Assembly (NCBI GenBank): GCA_040882225.1
Contig: JBBEBR010000022.1
Coordinates: 496,001-560,000 of the forward strand
Direction: 5' to 3'
Length of the DNA stretch: 64,000 bases
DNA from: Gracilimonas sp040882225
GTDB taxonomy: Bacteria; Bacteroidota; Rhodothermia; Balneolales; Balneolaceae
A program made the translations under genes and the position numbers. Positions 16,863-26,200 of this stretch are shown piece after piece. The notes beneath the pieces were generated by a model. That model worked only from the letters and a program-made list of their open reading frames with translations. It made no database searches and was not told the DNA's origin. Position 1 is the first letter of the stretch. The number at the start of each line of letters is the position of its first letter.

Positions 16863-18572
16863 ATGTTTCAAAAACCACATATTCTAACAGCATCAGGTTT
16901 CTTAGTTTTACTCTTGATTTTTTTGATGGTTGGATGTGCAGTCCCTCAAAATGAAAACACAAATAATTCTCCTTATTTAGCAGCTGTCCATACTTTTGCT
17001 GACAATGTTCTTGAAAACGGCCACGATGAATATGGTGAAATTCACTCCCCGCTTTTTGTGGATGGAATCAACGTTGAAACAGGCGAACCCGTAAGGTGGA
17101 ATTCGGGAGATGAATCCTGGATTATCTCAAACTTTGCAAGTCAGCAAAACCTGATGCGGGTTTTGACAGGATTAAGTGCTCTCACCCATGAAGAAAAGTA
17201 TCGGAAAGCAGCGGAAGAGGCAGCGAATTACATGTTCGAAAACCACACAGATTCTCAGGGATTATTGTATTGGGGAGGGCATCAGTTCGTAGACCTTCAA
17301 ACTATGGAAAATCAATTTGAGGGAAGGCCTCACGAGCTTAAGACAAATTTTCCTTACTACGAATTTTTGTGGGAAGTAAATCCCGAAGCCACACGACGAA
17401 TGTTGAAAGCTATTTGGAACGCTCATATCCTGGAATGGGGAGTTTTGGATTTGAATCGCCATGGCGAGTATGACCTGGAGATGGGAAAGTTGTGGGATCA
17501 TGAATATGAGCAGCCTGAGCCATTTTTTGAAGGGCAGGGGCTTACCTTCATAAACGCAGGAACGGATATGATTGACGCGGCGCTAAATTTATATGCTTTG
17601 GATGGAGATGAGGGAGCCAAAGTGTGGGGTACGCGGCTTTTTGAGCAGTATGTCAGAGCCAGGCACCCGGAAACGGGTTTAGGTGTTTATCAATATAGTC
17701 AGCCACAACGGTCAGAAACGCCTCCTGATGGCCCGCTCACCGGGGAACTTACCTTTTCTAAGTATGGAGACAGAGCAGCAAATCAGTTCGGAGAAGTATA
17801 TGGTGAAATTGCGCTTGAGGGGAATGTTTTATTTGGGGGAAGAATGCAAACTCTCTATGGGCAAAGTCCGGTGCTGCTGCTGCATTTATCCGAAAAAATC
17901 GATGGCACAGAGGTAAGTGAATATCTGTTGCAAAATACCTTGAACAGCCTGCAAGCTTACGCCAACTATGGTTATGTGGCTAAAGAAAATATTTTCCGGC
18001 CAATGTGGGCAGACGGTACAGATTTAACCGGAAAAACTTATCCGCGAACAGGATATTATGGTCCGGAAGGGAGGGAATTTGATTCCGTTGAACCTGATGG
18101 AGCGATGTTATTAGCATACACCAAAGCAGTGAAGCTTTCGGGGGGTGATTCAATTTTATGGAATGTAGTAAGGCATATTTTTAAAAGTGAAGATCTCGGC
18201 GATCCCGGTGCAGAATTCGAATTAGAACCTTCACTCAACCTTGAAACCGGAGAAGAAGATCCCACAGTTTTGGTTTCGGTGCTTGAACTTTTTGAAGCTA
18301 CGGGGAATCCACAGTTCCTGGAATTAGCAGAAAGAATAGGTGATAACATTCTGGAAGAACGATTTTTTGATGGATATTTTCAACCATCTGATGATCATGT
18401 CTACACCAGGTTTGATACTCCTGAACCACTTGTGCTTTTAATGTTGGAGGCTGCCCGTCAGGGGCGGTATAAAATCGTGGCTCCTTATTTAACGGGTGAA
18501 GGTTCTACCGACGGTGAACCAGATGTAGGGGGGCGCCCAACCGATGAATTATTTTACGAAGAAACTAATTAA
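16863..18572 (+). CDS. PL2-like pectate lyase family lipoprotein
   Basis: 569 residues. A lipobox-like MVGC at residues 22-25 after a strong hydrophobic stretch suggests a lipoprotein. The sequence is helical, of alpha/alpha-barrel type, with SPLFVDGINVETGEPVRW, ISNFASQQNL, LLYWGGHQFVDL, HELKTNFPYYEFLWEVNPEA and LNRHGEYD. As I remember the PL2 enzyme YePL2A, metal ligands are His109, Glu130 and His172 with Arg171 as base. Here His140, Glu158, Arg199 and His200 keep the RH pair and the same 42-residue Glu-His spacing, which supports a PL2-type lyase. It would cut oligogalacturonides in the periplasm or at a membrane. Other six-hairpin or alpha/alpha-barrel families cannot be excluded. Divergent from GH28 and upstream of uxaC. 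Confidence 0.66.
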   Translation: MFQKPHILTASGFLVLLLIFLMVGCAVPQNENTNNSPYLAAVHTFADNVLENGHDEYGEIHSPLFVDGINVETGEPVRWNSGDESWIISNFASQQNLMRVLTGLSALTHEEKYRKAAEEAANYMFENHTDSQGLLYWGGHQFVDLQTMENQFEGRPHELKTNFPYYEFLWEVNPEATRRMLKAIWNAHILEWGVLDLNRHGEYDLEMGKLWDHEYEQPEPFFEGQGLTFINAGTDMIDAALNLYALDGDEGAKVWGTRLFEQYVRARHPETGLGVYQYSQPQRSETPPDGPLTGELTFSKYGDRAANQFGEVYGEIALEGNVLFGGRMQTLYGQSPVLLLHLSEKIDGTEVSEYLLQNTLNSLQAYANYGYVAKENIFRPMWADGTDLTGKTYPRTGYYGPEGREFDSVEPDGAMLLAYTKAVKLSGGDSILWNVVRHIFKSEDLGDPGAEFELEPSLNLETGEEDPTVLVSVLELFEATGNPQFLELAERIGDNILEERFFDGYFQPSDDHVYTRFDTPEPLVLLMLEAARQGRYKIVAPYLTGEGSTDGEPDVGGRPTDELFYEETN

Positions 18573-18600
18573 TTCACTCGTTTTCTTGACCGTTTTAGAT

Positions 18601-18663
18601 TACTTAAGTACATTTATACTTAACCGGTAAATATTTTAATTACACAATACCATAAGCGCTTCC
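18601..18663. promoter_or_regulatory. uxaC upstream regulatory block with operator copy 4
   Basis: Three palindromic elements occur in 63 bases: TACTTAAGTA (18601-18610), TTAACCGGTAAA (18620-18631) and AAGCGCTTCC (18654-18663). The inverse of the middle one reads TTTACCGGTTAAGTA, which extends the identity with copy 1 to 15 bases. The uxaC ATG is at 18689. Confidence 0.62.
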
Positions 18664-18688
18664 ATTTCAATTGGGCAAATAAGGCATT

Positions 18689-20116
18689 ATGACTAAACCA
18701 TTTATTGACGACAACTTTCTACTGCAAACCGAATCTGCCAAAAAGTTGTATCATCAACATGCCGCTGATTTACCAATTATTGATTACCACTGCCATTTAC
18801 CGCCAAAAGAGATTGCAGAGGATATCAACTTTCGAAACCTAACTCATATTTGGTTGGATGGTGATCATTACAAATGGCGTGCCATGCGTACTTGCGGAGT
18901 GGATGAGAAGTTTATTACAGGTACCGCTTCAGATAAAGAAAAATTTCTGGCTTGGGCCGAGACGGTTCCAAAAACTCTAAGAAATCCACTTTATCAATGG
19001 ACACACATGGAGTTAAAAAATCCATTTGGAATTACTGACAGGTTACTAAATGGAGAAACAGCAGAAAGTATTTGGACTGAATGTAATGAGTTACTTCAGC
19101 AATCAGATTTTTCTGCCCGAAGTTTGCTAAGAAAGAACAAGGTTCATGTGGTTGCAACTACCGACGACCCTACTGATTCTTTGGAATATCATGCCTCACT
19201 TAAAAAAGAGGGAAAACTGGGTTTTGAGATGGTGCCAACTTTTCGTCCCGACCGGGGAATGGAAATTGAAAGTGGAAACGAGTTCAGAGCATGGGTTAAA
19301 AAACTGGAACAAGCCGCTGATAAAGACATTCAGAATTTCCGGGATTTCTTGGATGCATTAGACAGCCGGCATAAAGTATTTCATGAGATGGGTTGCCGGG
19401 CTTCAGATCATGGGGTTGAAGAGCCTTATGCGGAATCTTTTTCAGAGAATCAGGTAGATGGTATTTTCAAAAAGGTTTTGGGTGGAAAAGAAGTTCAGGA
19501 ATCCGAAGTACGGATTTTCAAATCAGCTTTTCTCTATTACTGTGGAGTAATGGATCGTTCACGGGATTGGGTTTTTCAGTTACATATTGGTGCTCTTCGA
19601 AATAATAATTCCAGAATGATGAAGAAGCTTGGCCGTGATACCGGTTTTGATTCTATCGGAGATTTTGAAATTGCAAAATCACTTGCTGCTTTGTTGGATA
19701 AACTGGATACGGAAAATCAGCTTCCCAAAACAGCGCTTTATAACAGCAATCCCAGAGATAATGAGTTGTTTGCAACAATGGCGGGAAACTTTCAGGATGG
19801 TTCGGTAGCAGGTAAAATTCAGCATGGTCCGCCCTGGTGGTTTTTGGATCAACAGGATGGAATAATTGCGCAAATGGAGTCGCTGTCAAACATGGGAATT
19901 TTAAGTGAATTTATTGGAATGACTACCGATTCGAGAAGTTTTCTTTCGTACCCGCGGCATGATTATTTCCGGAGAATTCTGTGCAATATTTTTGGAGAAG
20001 ATTTAGAGAAAGGATTCATCCCAAACGATTTTAAACTGGCGGCGAATACTGTAGAAAAAATATGCTATAACAACGCACTAACCTTTTTTGGATTTCAGAT
20101 GGAGACAGGTAACTAA
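18689..20116 (+). CDS. uxaC: Glucuronate/galacturonate isomerase UxaC
   Basis: 475 residues, the usual length for uronate isomerase. It converts D-galacturonate to D-tagaturonate and D-glucuronate to D-fructuronate in the cytoplasm. The amidohydrolase-type metal motif DYHCHLPP is at residues 32-39. Other family blocks are IWLDGDHYKWRAMR, VVATTDDPTDSLEYH, FRPDRGMEI and MTTDSRSFLSYPRHDYFRRI near the end. The start follows a modest site (TAAGG) at 18679-18683. It is preceded by the best operator block of the locus and followed after 113 bases by the LacI regulator. With uxaE at the window start it supplies fructuronate to the SDR-uxuA pair. Confidence 0.95.
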   Translation: MTKPFIDDNFLLQTESAKKLYHQHAADLPIIDYHCHLPPKEIAEDINFRNLTHIWLDGDHYKWRAMRTCGVDEKFITGTASDKEKFLAWAETVPKTLRNPLYQWTHMELKNPFGITDRLLNGETAESIWTECNELLQQSDFSARSLLRKNKVHVVATTDDPTDSLEYHASLKKEGKLGFEMVPTFRPDRGMEIESGNEFRAWVKKLEQAADKDIQNFRDFLDALDSRHKVFHEMGCRASDHGVEEPYAESFSENQVDGIFKKVLGGKEVQESEVRIFKSAFLYYCGVMDRSRDWVFQLHIGALRNNNSRMMKKLGRDTGFDSIGDFEIAKSLAALLDKLDTENQLPKTALYNSNPRDNELFATMAGNFQDGSVAGKIQHGPPWWFLDQQDGIIAQMESLSNMGILSEFIGMTTDSRSFLSYPRHDYFRRILCNIFGEDLEKGFIPNDFKLAANTVEKICYNNALTFFGFQMETGN

Positions 20117-20128
20117 ATTCTAAGCCAG

Positions 20129-20148
20129 ATTCAGAAATTATGCTGAAT
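20129..20148 (+). terminator. Weak hairpin after uxaC
   Basis: ATTCAG and CTGAAT pair with an 8-base loop, followed by an A/T-rich stretch without a clean T run. It could partly separate uxaC from the regulator gene. Confidence 0.25.
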
Positions 20149-20229
20149 TAAAATAATTGGTTATAATAGCCGCTTAGTTCAATTTCAAGGGTATAGGTGC
20201 GGATACGTTGCCTCTCAAAAATCATAAGC

Positions 20230-21216
20230 ATGAAAAATATAACATTAAAAGATATAGCAGAGGAATTAGGTTTAACAAAAGTAAGTATTTCCAAGGCTTT
20301 AAGAGATCATCCTGATATTTCAAATGACACTAAAATCAAGGTGAAAAAAATGGCTAAGAAATTGGGATATCGCCCCAACCTTGTAGCCAGATCGCTTACT
20401 TCGGCTAAATCAAAAACCATTGGCCTCATCATACCAAAAATAGCGCATTCATTTTTCGCTACTGTAGTTGAAAGCATCTATAAAACGGCTTTTGAAAATG
20501 GCTATGAAGTGATCATCGGAGTTTCTCTTGAGGATGAAGAACTGGAGAAAACCCATCTTGAAACCATGATGCAGATGCGTGTAGATGGCCTTCTTGTTTC
20601 TATCACCGAGCAAACGAAAGATGTTGAACGCTTTGATGTAGTTAGAAAAATGGGAATAGACCTGGTTTTTTTCGACAGGGGAATTAAAGACGCGGGTTTT
20701 AGCTATTTAAAAGCGGAAGATCGAAACAGTGCTAAGTTGGGGGTGCGGCATTTGATAGAACAGGGTTATAAAGATGTTGTTCATTTAGCTGGGTTTGATA
20801 CCGTAGAAATTGGCCGAAACCGTAAATTGGGTTATTTTGATGCGTTACAAGAGGCGGGAATTGAAGTACGGGACGACAAAATTATTGAAGGCGGCTATAG
20901 TGAAGAAGCCGGTTATACAAGTTTTCAAAAATTACTGGATACATCCGGAGTTCCTAAATCACTTTTTGCGGTTACCTATCCTGTTGGATTGGGAGTCTTA
21001 AAATGTATGAACGCGAATAATATTAATCCCAGGGATGTTAAAATTCTGGCTTTTGGGAATAGTGATTTCAACGAATATCTCTCATCACCTTTTATTTGTA
21101 TCGACCAGCCTACAACTTCTTTAGGCATTCAGGCATGCAAACAATTATTGCAAGAAATAAATTCGGAAACACCAGTTATTCCTGTACTTATGGAGCTACC
21201 ATCCGATATCACTTAA
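20230..21216 (+). CDS. LacI-family transcriptional regulator of the uronate locus
   Basis: 328 residues from the ATG at 20230; an upstream in-frame GTG at 20197 would add 11 residues before the helix-turn-helix and looks wrong. Residues about 3-50 are the LacI DNA-binding domain (ITLKDIAEELGLTKVSISKALRDHP...AKKLGYRPNLVARSL, including the hinge helix). The rest is a periplasmic-binding-protein-like sensor starting TIGLIIPKIAHSFF. It lies between uxaC and the SDR-uxuA pair, so its effector is probably a uronate or KDG-pathway intermediate. The four TTTACCGGTTAA-type sites in the locus have the CG centre typical of this family and are its likely targets (inference). Confidence 0.92.
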   Translation: MKNITLKDIAEELGLTKVSISKALRDHPDISNDTKIKVKKMAKKLGYRPNLVARSLTSAKSKTIGLIIPKIAHSFFATVVESIYKTAFENGYEVIIGVSLEDEELEKTHLETMMQMRVDGLLVSITEQTKDVERFDVVRKMGIDLVFFDRGIKDAGFSYLKAEDRNSAKLGVRHLIEQGYKDVVHLAGFDTVEIGRNRKLGYFDALQEAGIEVRDDKIIEGGYSEEAGYTSFQKLLDTSGVPKSLFAVTYPVGLGVLKCMNANNINPRDVKILAFGNSDFNEYLSSPFICIDQPTTSLGIQACKQLLQEINSETPVIPVLMELPSDIT

Positions 21217-21230
21217 TGAAAAATTTAGAC

Positions 21231-21236
21231 AAGGAG
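21231..21236 (+). promoter_or_regulatory. Strong ribosome-binding site of the SDR gene
   Basis: AAGGAG lies 5 bases before the ATG at 21242 and 11 before a second ATG at 21248. This favours the first start. Confidence 0.7.
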
Positions 21237-21241
21237 CAGAA

Positions 21242-22054
21242 ATGCATATGAATGATTTATCTGGTAAAGTAGTAATAATAACTGGCGGCGGCGGTGCCAT
21301 TGGAGGTGCGATAGCTAAAGCTTTTTTGCGTGAGGGTTCACGTGTTGTTCTTATGGGCCGCACTATGGAAACGCTGGAAGAGAAAGCGAGAGAGATTAAG
21401 AAAAATGATTCAAAAATTCTTTGTATAACTGCCGACGTTCTTGAAGAGGAAGATTTAACTGAAGCCAAAAATCAGATTATTGAAGCATTTGGAAGCATTG
21501 ATATTTTAGTGAATGCGGCCGGTGGAAATATGAAAGGTGCAACCATCGCTCCTGACCAGACGGTTTTTGATTTGCAGATGAATGACTTTAGAAAAGTGAA
21601 CGACCTTAATTTAATGGGAACAGTTTTACCGTCTGTTATTTTTGGTGAAGTGATGGCGGACAATAAAACAGGGGCAATTTTAAATATTTCCTCCATGGCT
21701 GCTGATCGTGTTATCACTCGTGTGATTGGTTATTCGGCATCGAAAGCAGCGATGGAAAATTTCACCAAATCTTTTTCTGTTGAAATGGCTTTAAAATTTG
21801 GAGAAGGAATACGAGTTAATGCTCTTGCTCCGGGATTTTTTATCGGAGAACAAAACCGGGCGTTATTAACCAACAAAGATGGTTCTTACACTGACCGTGG
21901 AAATACCATCATCGAGAAAACGCCCATGAAACGTTTTGGAGATGTTCAAGAAGTTGAGGGAGCTGCCGTATTTTTATGCAGTAATCAAGCCAGATTTATT
22001 ACCGGAGTGGTATTGCCGGTGGATGGTGGTTTTAGCGCATTTAGTGGAGTTTAA
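21242..22054 (+). CDS. SDR oxidoreductase, probable D-fructuronate reductase (mannonate oxidoreductase)
   Basis: 270 residues. Classical short-chain dehydrogenase: the TGGGGAIGGAIA cofactor loop (residues 14-25), NAAGGN (91-96), catalytic Ser at 150/151, Tyr164 and Lys168 (GYSASKAAM), and the C-terminal VLPVDGGFSAFSGV. Placed directly before uxuA with two bases between the genes, it most likely reduces D-fructuronate to D-mannonate with NAD(P)H. It replaces the unrelated long-chain UxuB of enterobacteria, hence no symbol is given. A KduD-like ketouronate reductase role is an alternative. A strong AAGGAG site precedes it. Confidence 0.85.
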   Translation: MHMNDLSGKVVIITGGGGAIGGAIAKAFLREGSRVVLMGRTMETLEEKAREIKKNDSKILCITADVLEEEDLTEAKNQIIEAFGSIDILVNAAGGNMKGATIAPDQTVFDLQMNDFRKVNDLNLMGTVLPSVIFGEVMADNKTGAILNISSMAADRVITRVIGYSASKAAMENFTKSFSVEMALKFGEGIRVNALAPGFFIGEQNRALLTNKDGSYTDRGNTIIEKTPMKRFGDVQEVEGAAVFLCSNQARFITGVVLPVDGGFSAFSGV

Positions 22055-22056
22055 AA

Positions 22057-23268
22057 ATGGCATTATTGCAATCTTGGAGATGGTACGGACCCAACGATAT
22101 TGTTTCTCTGTCTGACATTGAGCAAGCCGGAGCAGAAGGAATAGTGCATGCTTTGCACCATGTGCCGGTAGGGGATGTTTGGACGGTAGAGGAAATCAAG
22201 AAGAGAAAGAGAATTATTGAATGGGATGATACTCAGGCAAAACCCAGAAACCTTAAATGGGTAGTAGTGGAGAGCCTGAATGTGCATGAGAGTATAAAAA
22301 AAGGCTTAAAAGAGCGTGATAAGCTTATAGAAAATTTCAACATTTCGCTTAAAAATTTGGCACAGTTTGGGATCAAAATCGTCTGCTATAATTTTATGCC
22401 TTTATTAGATTGGACCCGCACCGATCTTGGATATGTAGTTAAAGATGGCTCCAAAGCGCTTCGGTATGATGCCATTGCTTTAGCTGCTTTTGATTTATTC
22501 ATCCTGAAAAGAAATCAGGCAAAAGAAGATTACAGCCTGGATGTTTTTAAAAAAGCCGAAGCTTATTTCAAGGGTCTTTCAGAGAAGGAAATTGAAAGTT
22601 TAACCAATAATGTCCTTCAAGGTGTTCCTGGTTCAGCGTCTGTTTTTTCTATTGATGAATTTCAAAAATACTTGGCAGAATATGACGGCATCACAATAAA
22701 AGAGCTAAAGGAAAATCTGAAGTTTTTTCTTGAGGGCGTAATTCCTACCGCCGAATCGCTTGGGATAAAGTTATGCTGTCATCCTGATGATCCACCATAT
22801 CCTATTTTTGGCCTTCCAAGGATAGTTTCCAACGAAGCCGACTTAAAATTTCTTACGGAAGTTGTTGAAAGCCCAAGCAATGGAATCACCTTCTGTACAG
22901 GTTCTCTTGGCCCCCATCCTGAAAATGATTTAGCAGGAATTGTGAAGCGTTATGGCCACAAATTTCACTTTCTTCATCTTAGAAATGTAAGCAGGGAAGA
23001 AGACGGAAGTTTTCATGAAGCCGACCATTTAGGTGGAAGCGTGGATATGTATTCGGTGATGCGTGAGTTAGTGAATGAAAGTAATCGCCGGAAAAAAGAA
23101 GGAAGAGAAGATTACGCCATCCCGTACAGGCCCGACCATGGGCATCAAATGCTGGACGATTTAGCCAAGGATATTCCTTTTCATGGTTATTCGGCTATTG
23201 GGAGACTAAGAGGCTTAGCTGAGCTTCGCGGACTGGAGCTTGGGATCAGAAGATCCATTGAAGAATGA
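22057..23268 (+). CDS. uxuA: Mannonate dehydratase UxuA
   Basis: 403 residues, normal length. It dehydrates D-mannonate to 2-keto-3-deoxygluconate (KDG). The N-terminus LQSWRWYGPNDIVSLSDIEQAGAEGIVHALHHVP is the family signature. CCHPDDPPYPIFGLPRI carries metal-binding residues, and FCTGSLG, FLHLRNV and YRPDHGHQML follow in the expected order. It closes the plus-strand uronate unit: the stop is 23 bases from the end of the convergent usher gene. KDG kinase and aldolase genes are not in the window. No terminator is clear beyond a short AAAGCT-TAT-AGCTTT repeat that overlaps the usher 3' end. Confidence 0.96.
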   Translation: MALLQSWRWYGPNDIVSLSDIEQAGAEGIVHALHHVPVGDVWTVEEIKKRKRIIEWDDTQAKPRNLKWVVVESLNVHESIKKGLKERDKLIENFNISLKNLAQFGIKIVCYNFMPLLDWTRTDLGYVVKDGSKALRYDAIALAAFDLFILKRNQAKEDYSLDVFKKAEAYFKGLSEKEIESLTNNVLQGVPGSASVFSIDEFQKYLAEYDGITIKELKENLKFFLEGVIPTAESLGIKLCCHPDDPPYPIFGLPRIVSNEADLKFLTEVVESPSNGITFCTGSLGPHPENDLAGIVKRYGHKFHFLHLRNVSREEDGSFHEADHLGGSVDMYSVMRELVNESNRRKKEGREDYAIPYRPDHGHQMLDDLAKDIPFHGYSAIGRLRGLAELRGLELGIRRSIEE

Positions 23269-23290
23269 TGGCTGCGTAAACGGGGAAAGC

Positions 23291-26200
23291 TTATAGCTTT
23301 GTTTCCATCAGGTGAATGACAGGATATTTGAAAGAGGGGTCGTTTAGTACCTGCTGTTGTTTTTGTAAAACTTCTGACCATCGTGTAAAAGTCTGATTTA
23401 ACACAAGAATAACACGCTTATTCTCATCTATAAGAATTCTTGATTTTGCATCAAATTCTTCCTCAAACCGCATAGCATACATAGTGGCAGATCTTGCATC
23501 ATCAAATTCTCCGAGCTGAAGCATAAATAGGAAATCAACATTAATTGCAGGTATAAACTCCTTATCACTTATGATATAAATATCAGGAACTGAGGTTTGG
23601 GAAAGTATTTCCCGCTTTCGTATTACCGCACTTTCTAAAGTTGGAAACTGACCAATAGTGATCTTGTGAAGCCTGCTTTTCTGATCTTGCGTGATCAACG
23701 TCTCGAGTTTATATTTTGCCTCAAATTCTTCCGCAAAAGTTCGTGCCCTGTTAATATTCGCAAAGGCTCCAACTTGTAAGCCATACTGATTATAGCTTGA
23801 ATTAGTAGCTTGAACAGCTGCGCATTGGTTAACAACTCCGGTATCTAAAAAGCTTTTCTTCATATAAATCTGAGCAGTTCCAGATGCTTCTCCAAAGCTT
23901 TTATACGAACCCATACGAACGGCATACAAACTGAACGATTTATTATAGACCGTATACAGAGAAAGATCATTATCAAATTTTGCTATATATGCTTTGGAAG
24001 CCTGCATTGTGGAGAATGTTGCCAGTTGAATTTCGTAATTACAGCTATTAGCCTGCAGGCTGTCAACCTCTATATTATATTCGAAGGATAAACCTCCGCC
24101 AGAATTTGTGGTTCTTGTAGCTCCAATATTTTCAATAATGGGAGAGGGTTTATCGGCATTATTTGGAAGCAGGAAAAAATTTAATCCCTCAACAAAATCA
24201 CCCCGAGAGAAAGCTCTCACCTCAAATTCTCGAACAGCCGGAATGGCATCACTTTTTAAAATTACAAGTTGAGCAGAATCAATTCTGAGTTCGTACTGGC
24301 CGGGTGGGATTTCATAAGCATAAAAACTACCATCAGAGAAGGTTCTGATTTCTTCCATAAAATCTCCTTCTCTTTTTTCTAAAACCAGTTTCAGCCCGGC
24401 AACACCTCCTGTCTTGCTCTCGGTAACTTGTTGTTCTACTTTCCCTTCAATCACGCCGGACATATAAAATGGGAGTTCAATTTTCTTAAAACGATTGGGA
24501 TCTGTGATCACGCCGAATTGCTCCATTTCTGGGACCAGCAACGGATTTTTTATGGCACTTTTATTCATTTCCATATTGTAATAGAAATACGGCTGCATTT
24601 GAGTGAAATACAGAATTCCATTTTTACTGATACTTGACGCACCCGAACGATTTATACGTACTGCATTTTCAGCAATTGAATCATCACCTTCATCAAAAAT
24701 ATTATTGGCGTTATTATCCACAAAAAGTTTGATAGCCGCACCCGATTTGCCTACCTGATCGCGGCTGGTAAATAACAGATTATTGTAGTTGGTATCGTAC
24801 CCAATAGAACCGCGTACATTCTGAGTGAAATTATTTTTACCACGCATGTTATTAAGCGTAGTACTCGATCGAATTTTATTAAAATCAATAACCAGGCTAA
24901 ATCGCATACTATTAAAATTCCCAAAGAAGTTTCTGCCATAGGAGAGTTGAAGCCGACCTTTTTTAAATACGTTTTGTGATATCAGAAATTCAGCTGATTC
25001 TACTCGGCTCGTGGAAGGCATATATCTCATTTGCCCGCGAAGAAAAGCTCCTCTTATAAAAGGTGGTAAGCTCCTGCTTCTGGGTATGTTATAAGTGGCA
25101 GACGATTCTAAATAGGCGGTATTAGTTGGGTTCAACAGATCAGGAGTGCCGATGAATCGGTCATTATAACCTAACCGGATATTTAACTTACTTATGCGGG
25201 TATTTGCATCCAATCGGAATGTTGTAGAACTGTTGGTATTTCGAAACCGGGAAAAAGAAGAGGCTCGCAAACTAAAGGGTAGGCCAAAAAAATTAAAAGG
25301 ATAGAACGCACTGGCGATCACTCGCTTGTCATCATTCGATGGGTTATAAATTCCGAATCCGGATGTGAATTCTGTATAATCAAAATTAATACTGGCTGAA
25401 TTCGGGTAAATAACATTTAAAATACCACGATAATAAGCATTAGTAGCACCTTCCAGTGTTAACAAATAATGAGAAAATATTCTGGAAGAAAGGGTGGAGG
25501 TAAAAGTTGGAACCTGATCATGAAAGCCTTCATAATATTCAACACCGGCTTTTGCAGTAAGCCAGTTATTTATCCCATAAGCTCCATTTCCCTGAATTGT
25601 CATACTTTGATCAGTGCTGCCAATGAAAGGGTTATCCAGTTGTCCCACATTCAGGTTATAATTAAAAACACCTTTTGGTTGAAAGGTAAAGGGTACCTGA
25701 ATCCTGTTAGAGCGTTCAAGTACCTCTCCAGAGGGGCCATATATTTTAAGATCAAATCTGGATGCTCCATAAGTAATTGGAGTCAAAAAGCGATAATTGC
25801 CCATTTCATCTGCTTGCTGAAAGTCCACGAGCATGTTATTGAGGTATAGCTCTACTTCCGATTCTGAAATTGTATTTCCCTGAATTTCAAATTCATCAAA
25901 TAATCGCCGTGGTTCGATGGGTTCATTTGTAATACGAAGCCCGGTATAAGCATTTCGGAACATTCCGTCAGTAGTAGATTGTCCGATGGTAAGTTTAGTG
26001 AGCCAGGTTTTATCCCGGTACATATATCGCCAGCGTAAGTTATTGGTAGCAAAATTGTTGTAATTATCGGAATAGCTCCCAAATACTGAACCTTGCAAAT
26101 CGCCTCCATATACCTGAAGTCCCAAATTGGTATTGAAATTATATACAGTCTGATCGGGATTGATATTGGAGGAAAGATTATAATCTACAAATCCACCGTC

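Noticed and set aside
21242..23268. KduI/KduD-type unsaturated uronate pathway considered for the SDR
   Set aside because: Direct coupling to uxuA and absence of KduI favour fructuronate reduction, though the SDR call is kept tentative.
23281..23305. AAAGCTTATAGCTTT inverted repeat at the uxuA/usher convergent ends as a terminator
   Set aside because: Short stem, within the usher 3' coding end, no T run after it for uxuA.
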